Shown here: positions 26,471 through 35,446 of the stretch, in pieces | How positions within the stretch are numbered: the first letter of the stretch is position 1 | How the letters are laid out: every line of letters starts with the position of its first letter | NCBI GenBank assembly: GCA_025370075.1 | Contig: CP073016.1 | Span: 3,658,001 to 3,722,000, forward strand | DNA length: 64,000 nucleotides | Origin: Chryseotalea sp. WA131a | GTDB lineage: Bacteria; Bacteroidota; Bacteroidia; Cytophagales; Cyclobacteriaceae | Direction of reading: 5' to 3' | Translations under genes and position numbers: made by a program | The notes under the pieces: generated by a model | The model's input: the letters and a program-made list of their open reading frames with translations, nothing else | Database searches by the model: none | What the model was told of the DNA's origin: nothing

Positions 26471-28444
26471 CTAATAGCTAAAGCCAAGTTTTGTCAAACC
26501 ATCTTTCACTTCCGGTGCTGACATAAATAAGTTCCAGAGCAATGCCGAGCGATGGTTCTCAATCATAATGATGATCGGCCCTTGATCAATAGCCAGATAT
26601 GAATTAGCGATCCAACCTTCAGTAACATTAAAGGCATCGTAAAAACCGTAGTCGCCCCAAAGTTGATCGCCCATGGTGTAGTAGAAAAACTTTAAAGCAT
26701 CCATGCTTTCAGTAGGTGTGTAAGGCATTGATGAGAGTGCAGCTGTTGGCGAAATCACACCCAAATCGTTGGTTGGCGAATGGGCGGAATAACCCGATTG
26801 ATTGTCACTGGCCGTTAAACCCCAATTTTGATCACTATAGCTCACAAAGTTTTTTGGGTTCGCAATGCAGTATGCACGATTGATCAAGGTGTGATTTACA
26901 TTCTGTTCCCAATAATTGGCATATTGATCTGAAAGACTCTTCGGATTCAATCCTAAAAAAGAGTAGTGAGCAAAAAATAAAGGACCGCCAAAATCATACC
27001 CCAACGGCAACTTGATGTTATAGAATAGCTTGTTATTTCTCATCGCACCATTGCGCGCCCAACCATTGTTGTAAACCGCAGGACTTATGGTATATGTAGT
27101 TGAAGTCGCAGCTAGTGTATAGACAATCAACGCTTCGTTGTATCCGTTGATTTGCATGTTCATCGCCCACCCCTTGTCGAGCGACCAGTGCCAGTATAAA
27201 ACATTTTGATTACCACGAGTAAACCAATTCCAATCTACCGCTTCGCATAGCACATTGATACGATCTTTTAAGCTTTGCTCTTCCGAAACTGCGCCATTCA
27301 GGTATTGGCGCACGGTTATTAATCCTTGCACCATAAATGCCGTCTCAACCAAATCTGCCCCGTTGTCGTTTGCGCTAAAGGGGATTGTTTTACCAGTGTT
27401 TCCGTTGATCCAATGAGGCCATGCACCATGAAAACGATCTGAGGTTTCAAGAAACGTAATTACTTTATTGAGCCGATCCAGACCTTGTGAGCGTGTAATA
27501 AATCCTCGCTCTATACCCACAATCAACGCCATCACTCCAAAACCGGAACCTCCGAGCGTCACTAAATCGCCCGAGCTATTTCGTTCGCGTGCCATGCCGC
27601 TGGCAGGATGTGCAAAGTCATAGAAATATTTAAAGGTTTGGCGTTGTGTAAGTGTCAACAACGCATCATCACTGATTATTGGATATTTGGGGGTTGGATC
27701 AACCTTGGTGTAAAAATTCCTTAGGTAAGTAGTAAAAACCTCACCGTTAACACCCGTTATTGACCCTGAAATAAGTAATTGGTGGCGACTAAGATGTGAC
27801 ATGGGCGTTAGCGGAGAAATGGTGACGCGTTTATTGTCGCTCGACACCGCAATTGTGCTTGGCACTAAACCCTTTGGACCCAACAATCTTACATTTTGTG
27901 TGTTTGCTGTGGTCAGATCAATAGCGTTTGAAAATGTGATATCGACAGGCACATTTAAGTCTACGTCTTTGATAAGTGCAGCGTTTAAGAACTCTTTCCC
28001 ACCGAATTTTAATCCCGTTAAGCTGAGCGGCAATGCTTGCGTTACGAACGAAATGTTTACCCCCAAGAACGTTTCACCTTTTGCGCCCTTCAGCTGTTCA
28101 CTTATTGCCAACTCGTAGGCTTGATTTGAAACAAGTGTGGTTGTGATAGAAACCGTACGTCCATTATCAAGATAGTCAAAAGCCAATCCCACATAATCGG
28201 TATTTTTTTTTCGAAGTTTGATTGAACCTGGCACAGAACTAGGATCGACAGCTGTGGAAAATGTAAGGTTAATTGATTGGTCGGTTGGGGCGCCACTGTT
28301 TGACTGTCCAGCCAGCAAAGTGTATCCTCCCACCCTTGTGTTGGTTAATTGAAATGATGAGATAACCGCTGTGGTGTTTTCTTGACAACCGAACAAAACA
28401 GCTATTGTAAGCAATAATGCAGATAAATGACCCAATAGTCTCAT
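26471..28444 (-). CDS. GH144-like 'glucoamylase family' lipoprotein with two N-terminal Ig-like (Big_5) domains
   Basis: The 657-residue product has a lipoprotein signal (VLFGC, Cys20). Two Big_5/SbsA-type Ig-like domains span about residues 30-135 and 140-248 and act as a spacer from the outer membrane. The catalytic domain (about 255-657) is paralogous to the 443-residue enzyme downstream and keeps D-x3-D-x2-E as Asp360, Asp364 and Glu367 in NDNGADLVETAF. Landmarks GSGFGVMALIVGIERGFITR and DRFHGAWPHWING are shared. Two anchored copies with different reach may divide work between long surface glucan and periplasmic fragments. It starts 12 bp after a strong hairpin. Confidence 0.86.
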   Translation of the reverse strand: MRLLGHLSALLLTIAVLFGCQENTTAVISSFQLTNTRVGGYTLLAGQSNSGAPTDQSINLTFSTAVDPSSVPGSIKLRKKNTDYVGLAFDYLDNGRTVSITTTLVSNQAYELAISEQLKGAKGETFLGVNISFVTQALPLSLTGLKFGGKEFLNAALIKDVDLNVPVDITFSNAIDLTTANTQNVRLLGPKGLVPSTIAVSSDNKRVTISPLTPMSHLSRHQLLISGSITGVNGEVFTTYLRNFYTKVDPTPKYPIISDDALLTLTQRQTFKYFYDFAHPASGMARERNSSGDLVTLGGSGFGVMALIVGIERGFITRSQGLDRLNKVITFLETSDRFHGAWPHWINGNTGKTIPFSANDNGADLVETAFMVQGLITVRQYLNGAVSEEQSLKDRINVLCEAVDWNWFTRGNQNVLYWHWSLDKGWAMNMQINGYNEALIVYTLAATSTTYTISPAVYNNGWARNGAMRNNKLFYNIKLPLGYDFGGPLFFAHYSFLGLNPKSLSDQYANYWEQNVNHTLINRAYCIANPKNFVSYSDQNWGLTASDNQSGYSAHSPTNDLGVISPTAALSSMPYTPTESMDALKFFYYTMGDQLWGDYGFYDAFNVTEGWIANSYLAIDQGPIIIMIENHRSALLWNLFMSAPEVKDGLTKLGFSY

Positions 28445-28455
28445 ATCAAATAAAA

Positions 28456-28482
28456 AGAGGACGCCATCTCTGAACGCCCTCT
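28456..28482 (-). terminator. Hairpin before the glycosidase genes of the PUL
   Basis: On the minus strand AGAGGGCG pairs with CGTCCTCT (one mismatch) over an 11-nt loop, followed by TTTTTATTTG. It lies between the Kre9-like lipoprotein gene and the first GH144-like gene, only 12 bp before the latter's ATG. It could be a partial terminator or mRNA-stabilising end that sets lower enzyme expression. Confidence 0.6.
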
Positions 28483-28574
28483 ATATTTAAACCAATCTTG
28501 TCTATGGCTTGTCAGAATTATAAACAGCTTTCAATTTCTCTTGTATAAGGCCGCCCAAAAGACACTGTAATGAC

Positions 28575-29399
28575 TTAAAAAAAGCTAAAACTGTGGTAAC
28601 CATTACTGAACGAGTGACCTTTGCTAACTGCGTTTAAAGTAATAATTATAGTTGTCGAACTGCCAGTTTTGCTGAAAGTCAGAGGTGCGCTAATACTTGA
28701 CCCTGAACCGCTACAATTGAACGAACTGTTAATTGGGATATTCACTCCTGCCGCCCCAGGGCAATAATAAGAAGTTCCATTGTAATTTATTGTAATAGGA
28801 TCATATGAAAATACTTTCATGATTGGTCTATTGGCATAAGTACGCAAAAGCTGAGCACTGGCATTTATAGAATAGTTTACCGTGGTCTTTCCGTAGATAA
28901 AACTAGGAGCTCCAGTTAACGTCCAATGTGAGTAAAAACAACCGGTGTTCGGTGTGACGAGTGAAAAATTATTGCTATCCGAAAATTGAGATGAGTTGGC
29001 CGAATTGCTTATCCTGATTTTGTAGTTGCTACCGGCTGGAACTGTCGTCTGGATAGCCCAGTTATACTGACTTTGAAAATTAGAATCGATAAACGGAACA
29101 TTCGAAGCTATTCTGAACCCCACGCCTCCCCCGTATAAATCGATATTTATGAATTGAGAAGACCAATCTCCACAACCAGTACATGTTACAAGTCCCCATG
29201 TAATAGCCATAGTGTTTCCAGTGTAATAAGTTCCACCATTTGGCTGAACAATGACTGCATCAGTTCTTCCATTACCAAAATACTTAAGTAATCCAGTGTC
29301 AATCTTAAGTCGAGGTTTTTGCCGAACTTCTTCCTTGTTACAACTTACAACAACGATTAAGATAACAGCCAACAGTTTGATTAATGAATGATTTTTCAT
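28575..29399 (-). CDS. Lipoprotein with Kre9/Knh1-like domain, likely surface glycan-binding protein
   Basis: The 274-residue product has a lipoprotein signal (VVVSC, Cys20). Residues ~45-150 (VIVQPNGGTYYTGNTMAITW to FSDSNNFSL) resemble the Ser-Thr-rich GPI-anchored/Kre9-Knh1 beta-sandwich domain, known in fungi from beta-glucan assembly and found in many bacterial surface proteins. The C-terminal half is Ser/Gly/Asn-rich and beta-type, with no catalytic motif. Its place between the SusCD/LamG genes and the hydrolases is where PULs usually encode surface glycan-binding proteins. Strong hairpins lie on both sides. The function is inferred from context. Confidence 0.72.
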   Translation of the reverse strand: MKNHSLIKLLAVILIVVVSCNKEEVRQKPRLKIDTGLLKYFGNGRTDAVIVQPNGGTYYTGNTMAITWGLVTCTGCGDWSSQFINIDLYGGGVGFRIASNVPFIDSNFQSQYNWAIQTTVPAGSNYKIRISNSANSSQFSDSNNFSLVTPNTGCFYSHWTLTGAPSFIYGKTTVNYSINASAQLLRTYANRPIMKVFSYDPITINYNGTSYYCPGAAGVNIPINSSFNCSGSGSSISAPLTFSKTGSSTTIIITLNAVSKGHSFSNGYHSFSFF

Positions 29400-29426
29400 T
29401 TTTTAATGTATTTATCTGTGGGAAAA

Positions 29427-29449
29427 TCCCTCGCCCTTTAGGCAAGGGA
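29427..29449 (-). terminator. Hairpin after the LamG lipoprotein gene
   Basis: On the minus strand TCCCTTGCC pairs over nine positions with GGCGAGGGA (one G-U pair) and is followed by TTTTC. It sits 8 bp after the LamG gene stop, a place where susCD-type transcripts are often processed or partly terminated. Confidence 0.65.
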
Positions 29450-29456
29450 AGTTTAG

Positions 29457-30737
29457 TTATTTTTCTGAATTGTACATAAGAGTAATTTCGGCCTGTGTTA
29501 GAGCCTTGCTGAATGCACGAATATCATCTAACTGACCTTTGAAGTGGTTAGCGCCCGGGAATGTATAACCACCCCAAGGCTCGGTTGCCCACAACGCACT
29601 TGACCTATCTTTGATAAAACCAAATGCCATTTTCTTACCTACGTCTGGGTTAGGGTTGAACTTAATCCCTGTCGCAGTTGTAGCTTTATCTCCAGCAGGC
29701 CACAAGTTAAAATTTTCGCGTTGCGCCAGCTCGCCATTTATATACATAGACCTACGTCTGGTAGAGCTTTCATAAGTAAACACGATGTGCGCCCATTTAT
29801 CTTTAATCAGTCCATCAACGCCACCATTGGTAGTCAAGTCCTTACGCACTTCAGTACCCTGCCAACCGCCATTATCCTTTGTTTTTCCATCACCATTGAA
29901 GAATAGATCTCCTTTTGTGTCAGTCGTACCATCACCCATAGCATATTGCACTGCGAATTTGCACCATTTGTAATCAGCTGGTATCTCAAATTGTAAACCG
30001 AAGAATGCTCCTAGTCCAATTACAAAATGACCTGTTGGGTTTGGTGTTGGTGTAGCACCGTCATTATGACCAGCTGAATTCGTCTTAACCCAAAAACTCA
30101 TTGAAAAATCAGGCCTTGTAATAAGTATGTCACCATTTGGAACTTCAATAATACTAGCATCACCATCAAAGTTGGCAGCTTTGCCTGCCGAAGGTTTACG
30201 GCCATCTACATATGTAATGGCTACCACATCACTTGCTGCAGGGTCATAGGTCCCAACAATATCATTTGCATTATTCTCAAAATTCCAATAGGCAATTTGG
30301 CCTGCTGGTGCAAAGAAACCATCCGTGGTAAATGTGCGGTCAGCTGGAGACAATGTTTTGCCTTTGGTAGATTTAAGTCCAGCGGCAAACGACAATTTAT
30401 GCAATGCGCCAGTTATTAGATCTGCATTTGGTTTGATGGTGATTGTTTTTCCATTCACTGTGATAGCGGAAGCTATTGTTTGATTATCATAGTCACGTAG
30501 CAACGAGATATTTGCATTAGCAGAAGCCGGATCAACTTCTGTGGAAAAAGTTGCTGTTATGGTTTCCCCAACAGGCACATTGTTAGGGCTTGTAATTCCA
30601 TTCAAATCAACTGATCCAGATGTTAAACTAACAAGGCTAAGCTCTGCTGGCGGATCATCTTTTGTACAAGAAATCACTACTGTTGCTAATACTCCCATTA
30701 CCAACAGCACGAAGGGAATGAATTTTACATGTTTCAT
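29457..30737 (-). CDS. LamG-domain lipoprotein, likely PUL surface glycan-binding protein
   Basis: From ATG 30737 the product has 426 residues and a lipoprotein signal (VVISC, Cys24). A Big_5 Ig-like domain spans about residues 32-140. A concanavalin/LamG jelly-roll domain spans about 145-424 (IAYWNFENNANDIVG, FSMSFWVKTN, HIVFTYESSTRRRSMYINGE, LDDIRAFSKALTQAEI). LamG domains bind carbohydrate or proteins; none of the residues suggests catalysis. It directly follows susD (54-bp gap), the usual position of the SusE/F-like surface binding protein. An ATG two codons upstream is an equal alternative start. Confidence 0.85.
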   Translation of the reverse strand: MKHVKFIPFVLLVMGVLATVVISCTKDDPPAELSLVSLTSGSVDLNGITSPNNVPVGETITATFSTEVDPASANANISLLRDYDNQTIASAITVNGKTITIKPNADLITGALHKLSFAAGLKSTKGKTLSPADRTFTTDGFFAPAGQIAYWNFENNANDIVGTYDPAASDVVAITYVDGRKPSAGKAANFDGDASIIEVPNGDILITRPDFSMSFWVKTNSAGHNDGATPTPNPTGHFVIGLGAFFGLQFEIPADYKWCKFAVQYAMGDGTTDTKGDLFFNGDGKTKDNGGWQGTEVRKDLTTNGGVDGLIKDKWAHIVFTYESSTRRRSMYINGELAQRENFNLWPAGDKATTATGIKFNPNPDVGKKMAFGFIKDRSSALWATEPWGGYTFPGANHFKGQLDDIRAFSKALTQAEITLMYNSEK

Positions 30738-30791
30738 TTGCATAAATTGTGATTGATTAAAGGTTAAAAAAAATTAAAACTACTTACTTAA

Positions 30792-32303
30792 CTACCAATT
30801 ATCGTTTTGCCCAAGTAATCCTTGGGTTATGTCTATTTCACTTTGCGGCACAGGTAGCAACTCATGCTTACCGGCTTTGAACCCAAGCGGCCCTAACACC
30901 TGTGCCGCCCTATCTGATCGAACCAAGTCCCAAAAGCGATGACCCTCCAACGCAAGTTCAACCCTTCGCTCTTGAAAAATTCTATCTAACAAAAGTGCTT
31001 TATCGGTTACCGTGATGTCTGGTAAAATCGCAGCATTGCCTTGGCGTGCACGTTCTCTTACCTTATTTAGGTGCAAGAGTGCTTGTATGCTTTTATTGTT
31101 TTGAGCGAGTGCCTCTGCAGCCATCAGCAACACATCAGCATAACGTATTATTCGCTTGGTGTGGCCCCACTGGGTCGGCACGTTATTGCCAGGTGTCCAC
31201 ACTTTTTGATTATAACATTCCCTTTCCTGTAGAATTCCATTGGAATCAAAGGTTTGATCTGGTGTGCTACCATCGCCAGCTATCGTAATGCCATCTAAAA
31301 CTTCACCAAGTCGTATAATCGTTAACTCTAAGCGAGGGTCGCCTGGTTCAAATGCCGCTTCTAAAGAAGGGGTTGGCCTGTTAAAGCCCCAACCACGATT
31401 GGGTGTGCCTCTTACGCCTTGCACGTTGGCGTATTGATTACCGCCCAAATCTGAACCAAAGAAATCTTCAAAAGGCAACGCGCCAATTTCAAAAACCGAC
31501 TCAATACCACCTGCTCCAGTCACACTATTTGTATTGGCAAATTGAGACTCTAAACCATATAATCCCGAATTAATCACTTCTAACGAGTACTGTTCTGCCG
31601 ATGCGTAATCCTTTTGGAATAATGCGTAACGCGCCATTAAAGCACGTGCAGCATCTTTAGTTGCCCTGCCATTGTCATTTGTAGCATACTCGTTCTTAGT
31701 AGGCAAATTGGCGATGGCAAAAAGCAAGTCATCCTTAATGAGTGCCGCAATATCTGCTTTGGGGCCGCGGGCTAAACGTGTAGGGGGATCCGCAACCGTA
31801 ACCAGTGGAACGGCACCCCAAGCCCTCATCAAGTCAAAGTAATATAAGGCTCGTAAAAACCTAGCTTCACCAACATACCGCTTTTTCAAATTTTCATCCA
31901 TTGAAATCTTGGGCACAGAGATAACTACAACATTAGCCCACTTGATGCCTTCGTAAAGTGTATTCCACCAACCTGCCAATGACGACTCCCCGGGCACATG
32001 TTCAAACGAATCATACGGACCGATTGTAGCTGCCTGGTCTGTAGGATTGCTTCCTTTTCTGGCGTCATCGGACATAATATCTAAAATGGGAAACAAACCT
32101 GAATGATAACTTGACCTTCGAAGTGTTTTGTAAACAGCATTAGTTGCCAATAAGGCATCGCTTGCCGAGGTTGGAAAATTTTGTTGGGTTACTTCTCCCT
32201 GTAGTTTCTTTTCTAGAAAATCGCTGCACGATATAGAGATGGCTAATGGAAATACAATTATCCATTTTAGACCGATCGTAATTTTTGAATTCTCTGTTTT
32301 CAT
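30792..32303 (-). CDS. susD: SusD/RagB-family nutrient-binding outer membrane lipoprotein
   Basis: The 503-residue product has a lipoprotein signal (AISISC, Cys26) and the SusD fold: the N-terminal TPR-like helices (ATNAVYKTLRRSSYHSG), KRYVGEARFLRALYYFDLMR, and the C-terminal IFQERRVELALEGHRFWDLV. SusD forms the lid on the SusC channel and captures glycan at the cell surface. The ATG overlaps the susC stop by 1 nt, so the two are translated together. The sugar specificity cannot be read from sequence; context points to beta-glucan. Confidence 0.95.
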   Translation of the reverse strand: MKTENSKITIGLKWIIVFPLAISISCSDFLEKKLQGEVTQQNFPTSASDALLATNAVYKTLRRSSYHSGLFPILDIMSDDARKGSNPTDQAATIGPYDSFEHVPGESSLAGWWNTLYEGIKWANVVVISVPKISMDENLKKRYVGEARFLRALYYFDLMRAWGAVPLVTVADPPTRLARGPKADIAALIKDDLLFAIANLPTKNEYATNDNGRATKDAARALMARYALFQKDYASAEQYSLEVINSGLYGLESQFANTNSVTGAGGIESVFEIGALPFEDFFGSDLGGNQYANVQGVRGTPNRGWGFNRPTPSLEAAFEPGDPRLELTIIRLGEVLDGITIAGDGSTPDQTFDSNGILQERECYNQKVWTPGNNVPTQWGHTKRIIRYADVLLMAAEALAQNNKSIQALLHLNKVRERARQGNAAILPDITVTDKALLLDRIFQERRVELALEGHRFWDLVRSDRAAQVLGPLGFKAGKHELLPVPQSEIDITQGLLGQNDNW

Positions 32304-35269
32304 TAGAAAGAAATGTTTAAGCCTACAGAATAAATGATTGCTACTGGATAGGAGCCTCTATCCACCCGATTATCGGTAACATTTTCACTAGCAATCTCAG
32401 GGGAATAGCCCGTGAATTGTGTAAGGGTGAATAAATTTGTACTCCGAATATATATGCGAGCTACCCGCATTCCTGCTTTACTTGCCAGAGTTTTTGGGAA
32501 GGAGTAGCCAAGGCTCAATGTCCTTAGTCGGAAGAAAGAAGCATCTTGAATGAAGCGGTTAGAAGGCAAAAAGTTATAACCACCTTGCGTTGCTCTTGGC
32601 TCGGTATTGCTCGTTCCTTCTCCCCGCCAACGGTCTATTACAGAAGCTTCAAAATTGTAAAGGTCGGGTCGAATGGTAGCCTTTGCATTATAGATTTTAG
32701 CACCTCCCTCTCCTTGGAAATCTGCCGACAAATCAAAGTTTCTAAAATTCAACTCTAGATTAAATCCATAGAGAAAAGTGGGAATTGGAGAACCTAAAAC
32801 CACCCGGTCTTCTGGGGTAATCTTCCCATCGTTGTTGGTATCTGCAAAACGTAAATCACCAACACCTGCTTGTGAATCTCTTGGGTAAGCAGCGAGTTCG
32901 GCTGCATTTTGAAATACCCCATTTGTTTGATAGCCGAAAAAAGAACCAATCGGTGAGCCAGGTGTGCTAAGGGTAACAAATGCACCGAATACATTTCCTC
33001 CTCGCAAAAAGTTGCCAACTCCAACATCGCCACTTACCGTATTCACTTCATTCTGTATAAAGGTGGTATTTCCCCCCACCTTGTAACCAAGACCACCTAC
33101 GTTGCCGTCATACTTAACATTAACCTCTAGGCCACGGTTGGTTACCTGGCCGGCATTGAATGTAACTTGGGCACCAGCATTGCCTAAATGGCCTGGCACT
33201 GAAAGCGGAATCAGAATGCCTTCTGTGCGTCTGTTAAAATAATCAATCTCAATAGCCAAACGATCATCAAAAAATCCTGCCTCTAAACCAACGTTAAGTT
33301 GATAGGTGGTCTCCCATTTTAAGTTTGGATTTCCTAATCCACCAAAACTAGAACCTGGTTGAAGCGTACCATTGAAAACAGTATTCAATCCATTGCTTAC
33401 TGAAGAGAATCGATCTCTATACGTTATTTTTTCATTACCAATGCCGCCCCAACTGCCGCGTATTTTCAGGTTAGAGAATACGTTCATTTTCTTGATAAAC
33501 TCTTCTTCTATTAAGTTCCAACCCAGTGCGAGCGAATAAAAATTAGCATACCTGTTATTTTCAGAGAACTTGCTGGACCCATCTCTTCTAAAAGAAACGG
33601 TAACCAAATAGCGGTCATTAAAGACATAGTTAGCTCTTCCTAAAAACGAAATCATACTAAAATTTCTGTTCAAGTCTACTCCATTTTCAACACTTGAAAA
33701 ATTATTGTTGTTTAAGTACCAAAAATCCTGACTGTCTCGAATAATATTACGTGCGCCTAGCTGAGTAAACTCCGAACTACTATTTTGCATCGTATAACCT
33801 GACAATGCATCAATCCGATGCTTGCCAATAGTCTTTTTGTAGTTGAGAATGTTTTCCCATAACCAATTAACTTCATCGCTGGTGCGTTTGGACAACGTAC
33901 TTAGAGAATTTTGCTGTTGAGCTGAGACGAAAAAAACGGGCACGAAATTATCGTTCTTGTTATATTGAAAATCAAAATTATAGGAAGTCTTAAATGAAAA
34001 TCCCTTAGGTAAATCAACCTCAAGATAGGTATTCGATAAAGTACGAAGACCTTTACTGAAATTATTTGTGGTGTACTCTAAATCAGCCAAAGGATTGCCA
34101 ACGCCAGGTACTTCTGTATAGCCATCGTTTACCTGATAGGGGGCCAAGGTTGGCCATGCCCGATAGGCAGCAAACACAACGCCACTATTCGTATTTTGCT
34201 GTCTGGTAGGTGCAATGTTCATATTGTTCCCTAGTCGTATACGATCCGTTAGCTTAAATGTGTTATTGATCTTTACTGTTAACCGTTCAAAACTAGAATT
34301 CGGTATGATGCCCTCCTGATTGAAATAGCCAACACCTACATAGTATTGAATTTTAGAAGATGACCCTGACGCAGAAACATTGAAGTTTTGGAGAGGTGCT
34401 TGTTTAAAAACTAAGTCTTGCCAGTCTGTGTTAGGTAGCGCATCAACATTGTTGTAGGTACCAGGCTTAAAATCGTTAACCACTTGCGCAAACTCTCGGC
34501 CTTTTAAAAGATCAATTTTTCTTTGAAGTGTCTGTAAACTATATTCTGAGTTTACTTCAAAAACGGTTGGTGTTTCTTTATTGCCTGCATTGCCCTGCTT
34601 TGTCGTAATTATAATAACTCCATTGGCACCTCTGGACCCATAGATCACCGTTGCAGATGCATCTTTAAGGACTTCCACCGATTTAATATCTGCCGAATTC
34701 AAAAAATTAATGTCGTCCAATATCATTCCATCAACAACGTAGATGGGTGCTGAATTATTAAAAGTGCCAACACCCCTAATACGCACAACAGGTGCAGCAC
34801 CTGGCGCACCACTTGAACTGCTCACTTGAACACCTGCCAAACGACCTTGCAATGCCTGCATAGGATTAAGCGCAGGAACTTTTGTCAAATCAGCCGACTT
34901 TAGTGATGAAACTGCTCCCGTAAGGTCGGATTTATTGACCGTGCCGTAGCCAATAACAACTACCTCATCTAGATTCATTACATCAGGTTGTAGGGTTACC
35001 TCCAAACGATTTTGACCGGTTAGTTGGACAATGGTGGGTTTGTATCCAACAAAAGAAAATGCAAGCGCTTTATCCGAATCTTTAACTTCCAATTGGAAAT
35101 CGCCATTGGCATCAGAAATAGTACCCCTAGTTGTTCCTTCAATACCGATACTAACTCCTGGCAGTGGTTGTTTGTCATCACCTGATAGGACTTTACCTTC
35201 AATTAACCTTTGACAAAAGGAGGCAAAATTTATACATAAAAATGTGATAATCAGCAGAATGAATCTCAT
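32303..35269 (-). CDS. susC: SusC/RagA-family TonB-dependent outer membrane transporter
   Basis: The 988-residue product has a signal peptide (residues 1-19, ending CINFASFCQ). A carboxypeptidase-D-like regulatory domain follows at about 20-95 (IEGKVLSGDDKQPLPGVSIG). The plug starts with the family's VVVIGYGTVNKSDLTGAVSS, and the 22-strand barrel ends in VGLNISF. There is no N-terminal signalling (STN) domain, so it does not signal to an ECF sigma/anti-sigma pair. That fits control by the adjacent one-protein sensor instead. It is the first gene of the PUL transcript. Confidence 0.95.
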   Translation of the reverse strand: MRFILLIITFLCINFASFCQRLIEGKVLSGDDKQPLPGVSIGIEGTTRGTISDANGDFQLEVKDSDKALAFSFVGYKPTIVQLTGQNRLEVTLQPDVMNLDEVVVIGYGTVNKSDLTGAVSSLKSADLTKVPALNPMQALQGRLAGVQVSSSSGAPGAAPVVRIRGVGTFNNSAPIYVVDGMILDDINFLNSADIKSVEVLKDASATVIYGSRGANGVIIITTKQGNAGNKETPTVFEVNSEYSLQTLQRKIDLLKGREFAQVVNDFKPGTYNNVDALPNTDWQDLVFKQAPLQNFNVSASGSSSKIQYYVGVGYFNQEGIIPNSSFERLTVKINNTFKLTDRIRLGNNMNIAPTRQQNTNSGVVFAAYRAWPTLAPYQVNDGYTEVPGVGNPLADLEYTTNNFSKGLRTLSNTYLEVDLPKGFSFKTSYNFDFQYNKNDNFVPVFFVSAQQQNSLSTLSKRTSDEVNWLWENILNYKKTIGKHRIDALSGYTMQNSSSEFTQLGARNIIRDSQDFWYLNNNNFSSVENGVDLNRNFSMISFLGRANYVFNDRYLVTVSFRRDGSSKFSENNRYANFYSLALGWNLIEEEFIKKMNVFSNLKIRGSWGGIGNEKITYRDRFSSVSNGLNTVFNGTLQPGSSFGGLGNPNLKWETTYQLNVGLEAGFFDDRLAIEIDYFNRRTEGILIPLSVPGHLGNAGAQVTFNAGQVTNRGLEVNVKYDGNVGGLGYKVGGNTTFIQNEVNTVSGDVGVGNFLRGGNVFGAFVTLSTPGSPIGSFFGYQTNGVFQNAAELAAYPRDSQAGVGDLRFADTNNDGKITPEDRVVLGSPIPTFLYGFNLELNFRNFDLSADFQGEGGAKIYNAKATIRPDLYNFEASVIDRWRGEGTSNTEPRATQGGYNFLPSNRFIQDASFFRLRTLSLGYSFPKTLASKAGMRVARIYIRSTNLFTLTQFTGYSPEIASENVTDNRVDRGSYPVAIIYSVGLNISF

Positions 35270-35343
35270 AATTGGCTATTTTAGAAATACTGCAATGATG
35301 TAAATTTCATTCTATCCCAATAAATATTGAAAGAATTTTTCAT

Positions 35344-35351
35344 TAAAGGTA
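35344..35351 (-). promoter_or_regulatory. Proposed -7 box of the susC promoter
   Basis: The minus strand reads TACCTTTA, one mismatch from TAnnTTTG, about 75 bp before the susC ATG. No -33 TTG is present. A 13-bp palindrome lies where it should be, as in activator-dependent promoters. Confidence 0.45.
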
Positions 35352-35370
35352 CATTCTAGTCTACGTATGG

Positions 35371-35383
35371 ACCCCTCAGGGGT
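35371..35383. promoter_or_regulatory. 13-bp palindrome upstream of susC, candidate regulator site
   Basis: ACCCCTCAGGGGT has perfect 6-bp arms around one central base. It lies 19 bp upstream of the proposed susC -7 box and 63 bp from the end of the sensor-regulator gene. The spacer is too short for an RNA hairpin, so a protein-binding site is more likely than a terminator. It is the best candidate for a target of the adjacent regulator. Confidence 0.5.
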
Positions 35384-35446
35384 TAATTATAAATTGCGGT
35401 TAAAAAACATTAATTTCAATCGTTTCCGAGGCTAAAAGGGCTATTT

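Noticed and set aside
35371..35383. Palindrome upstream of susC as a terminator of the sensor gene
   Set aside because: The single central base allows no loop, and no T-run follows on the relevant strand.
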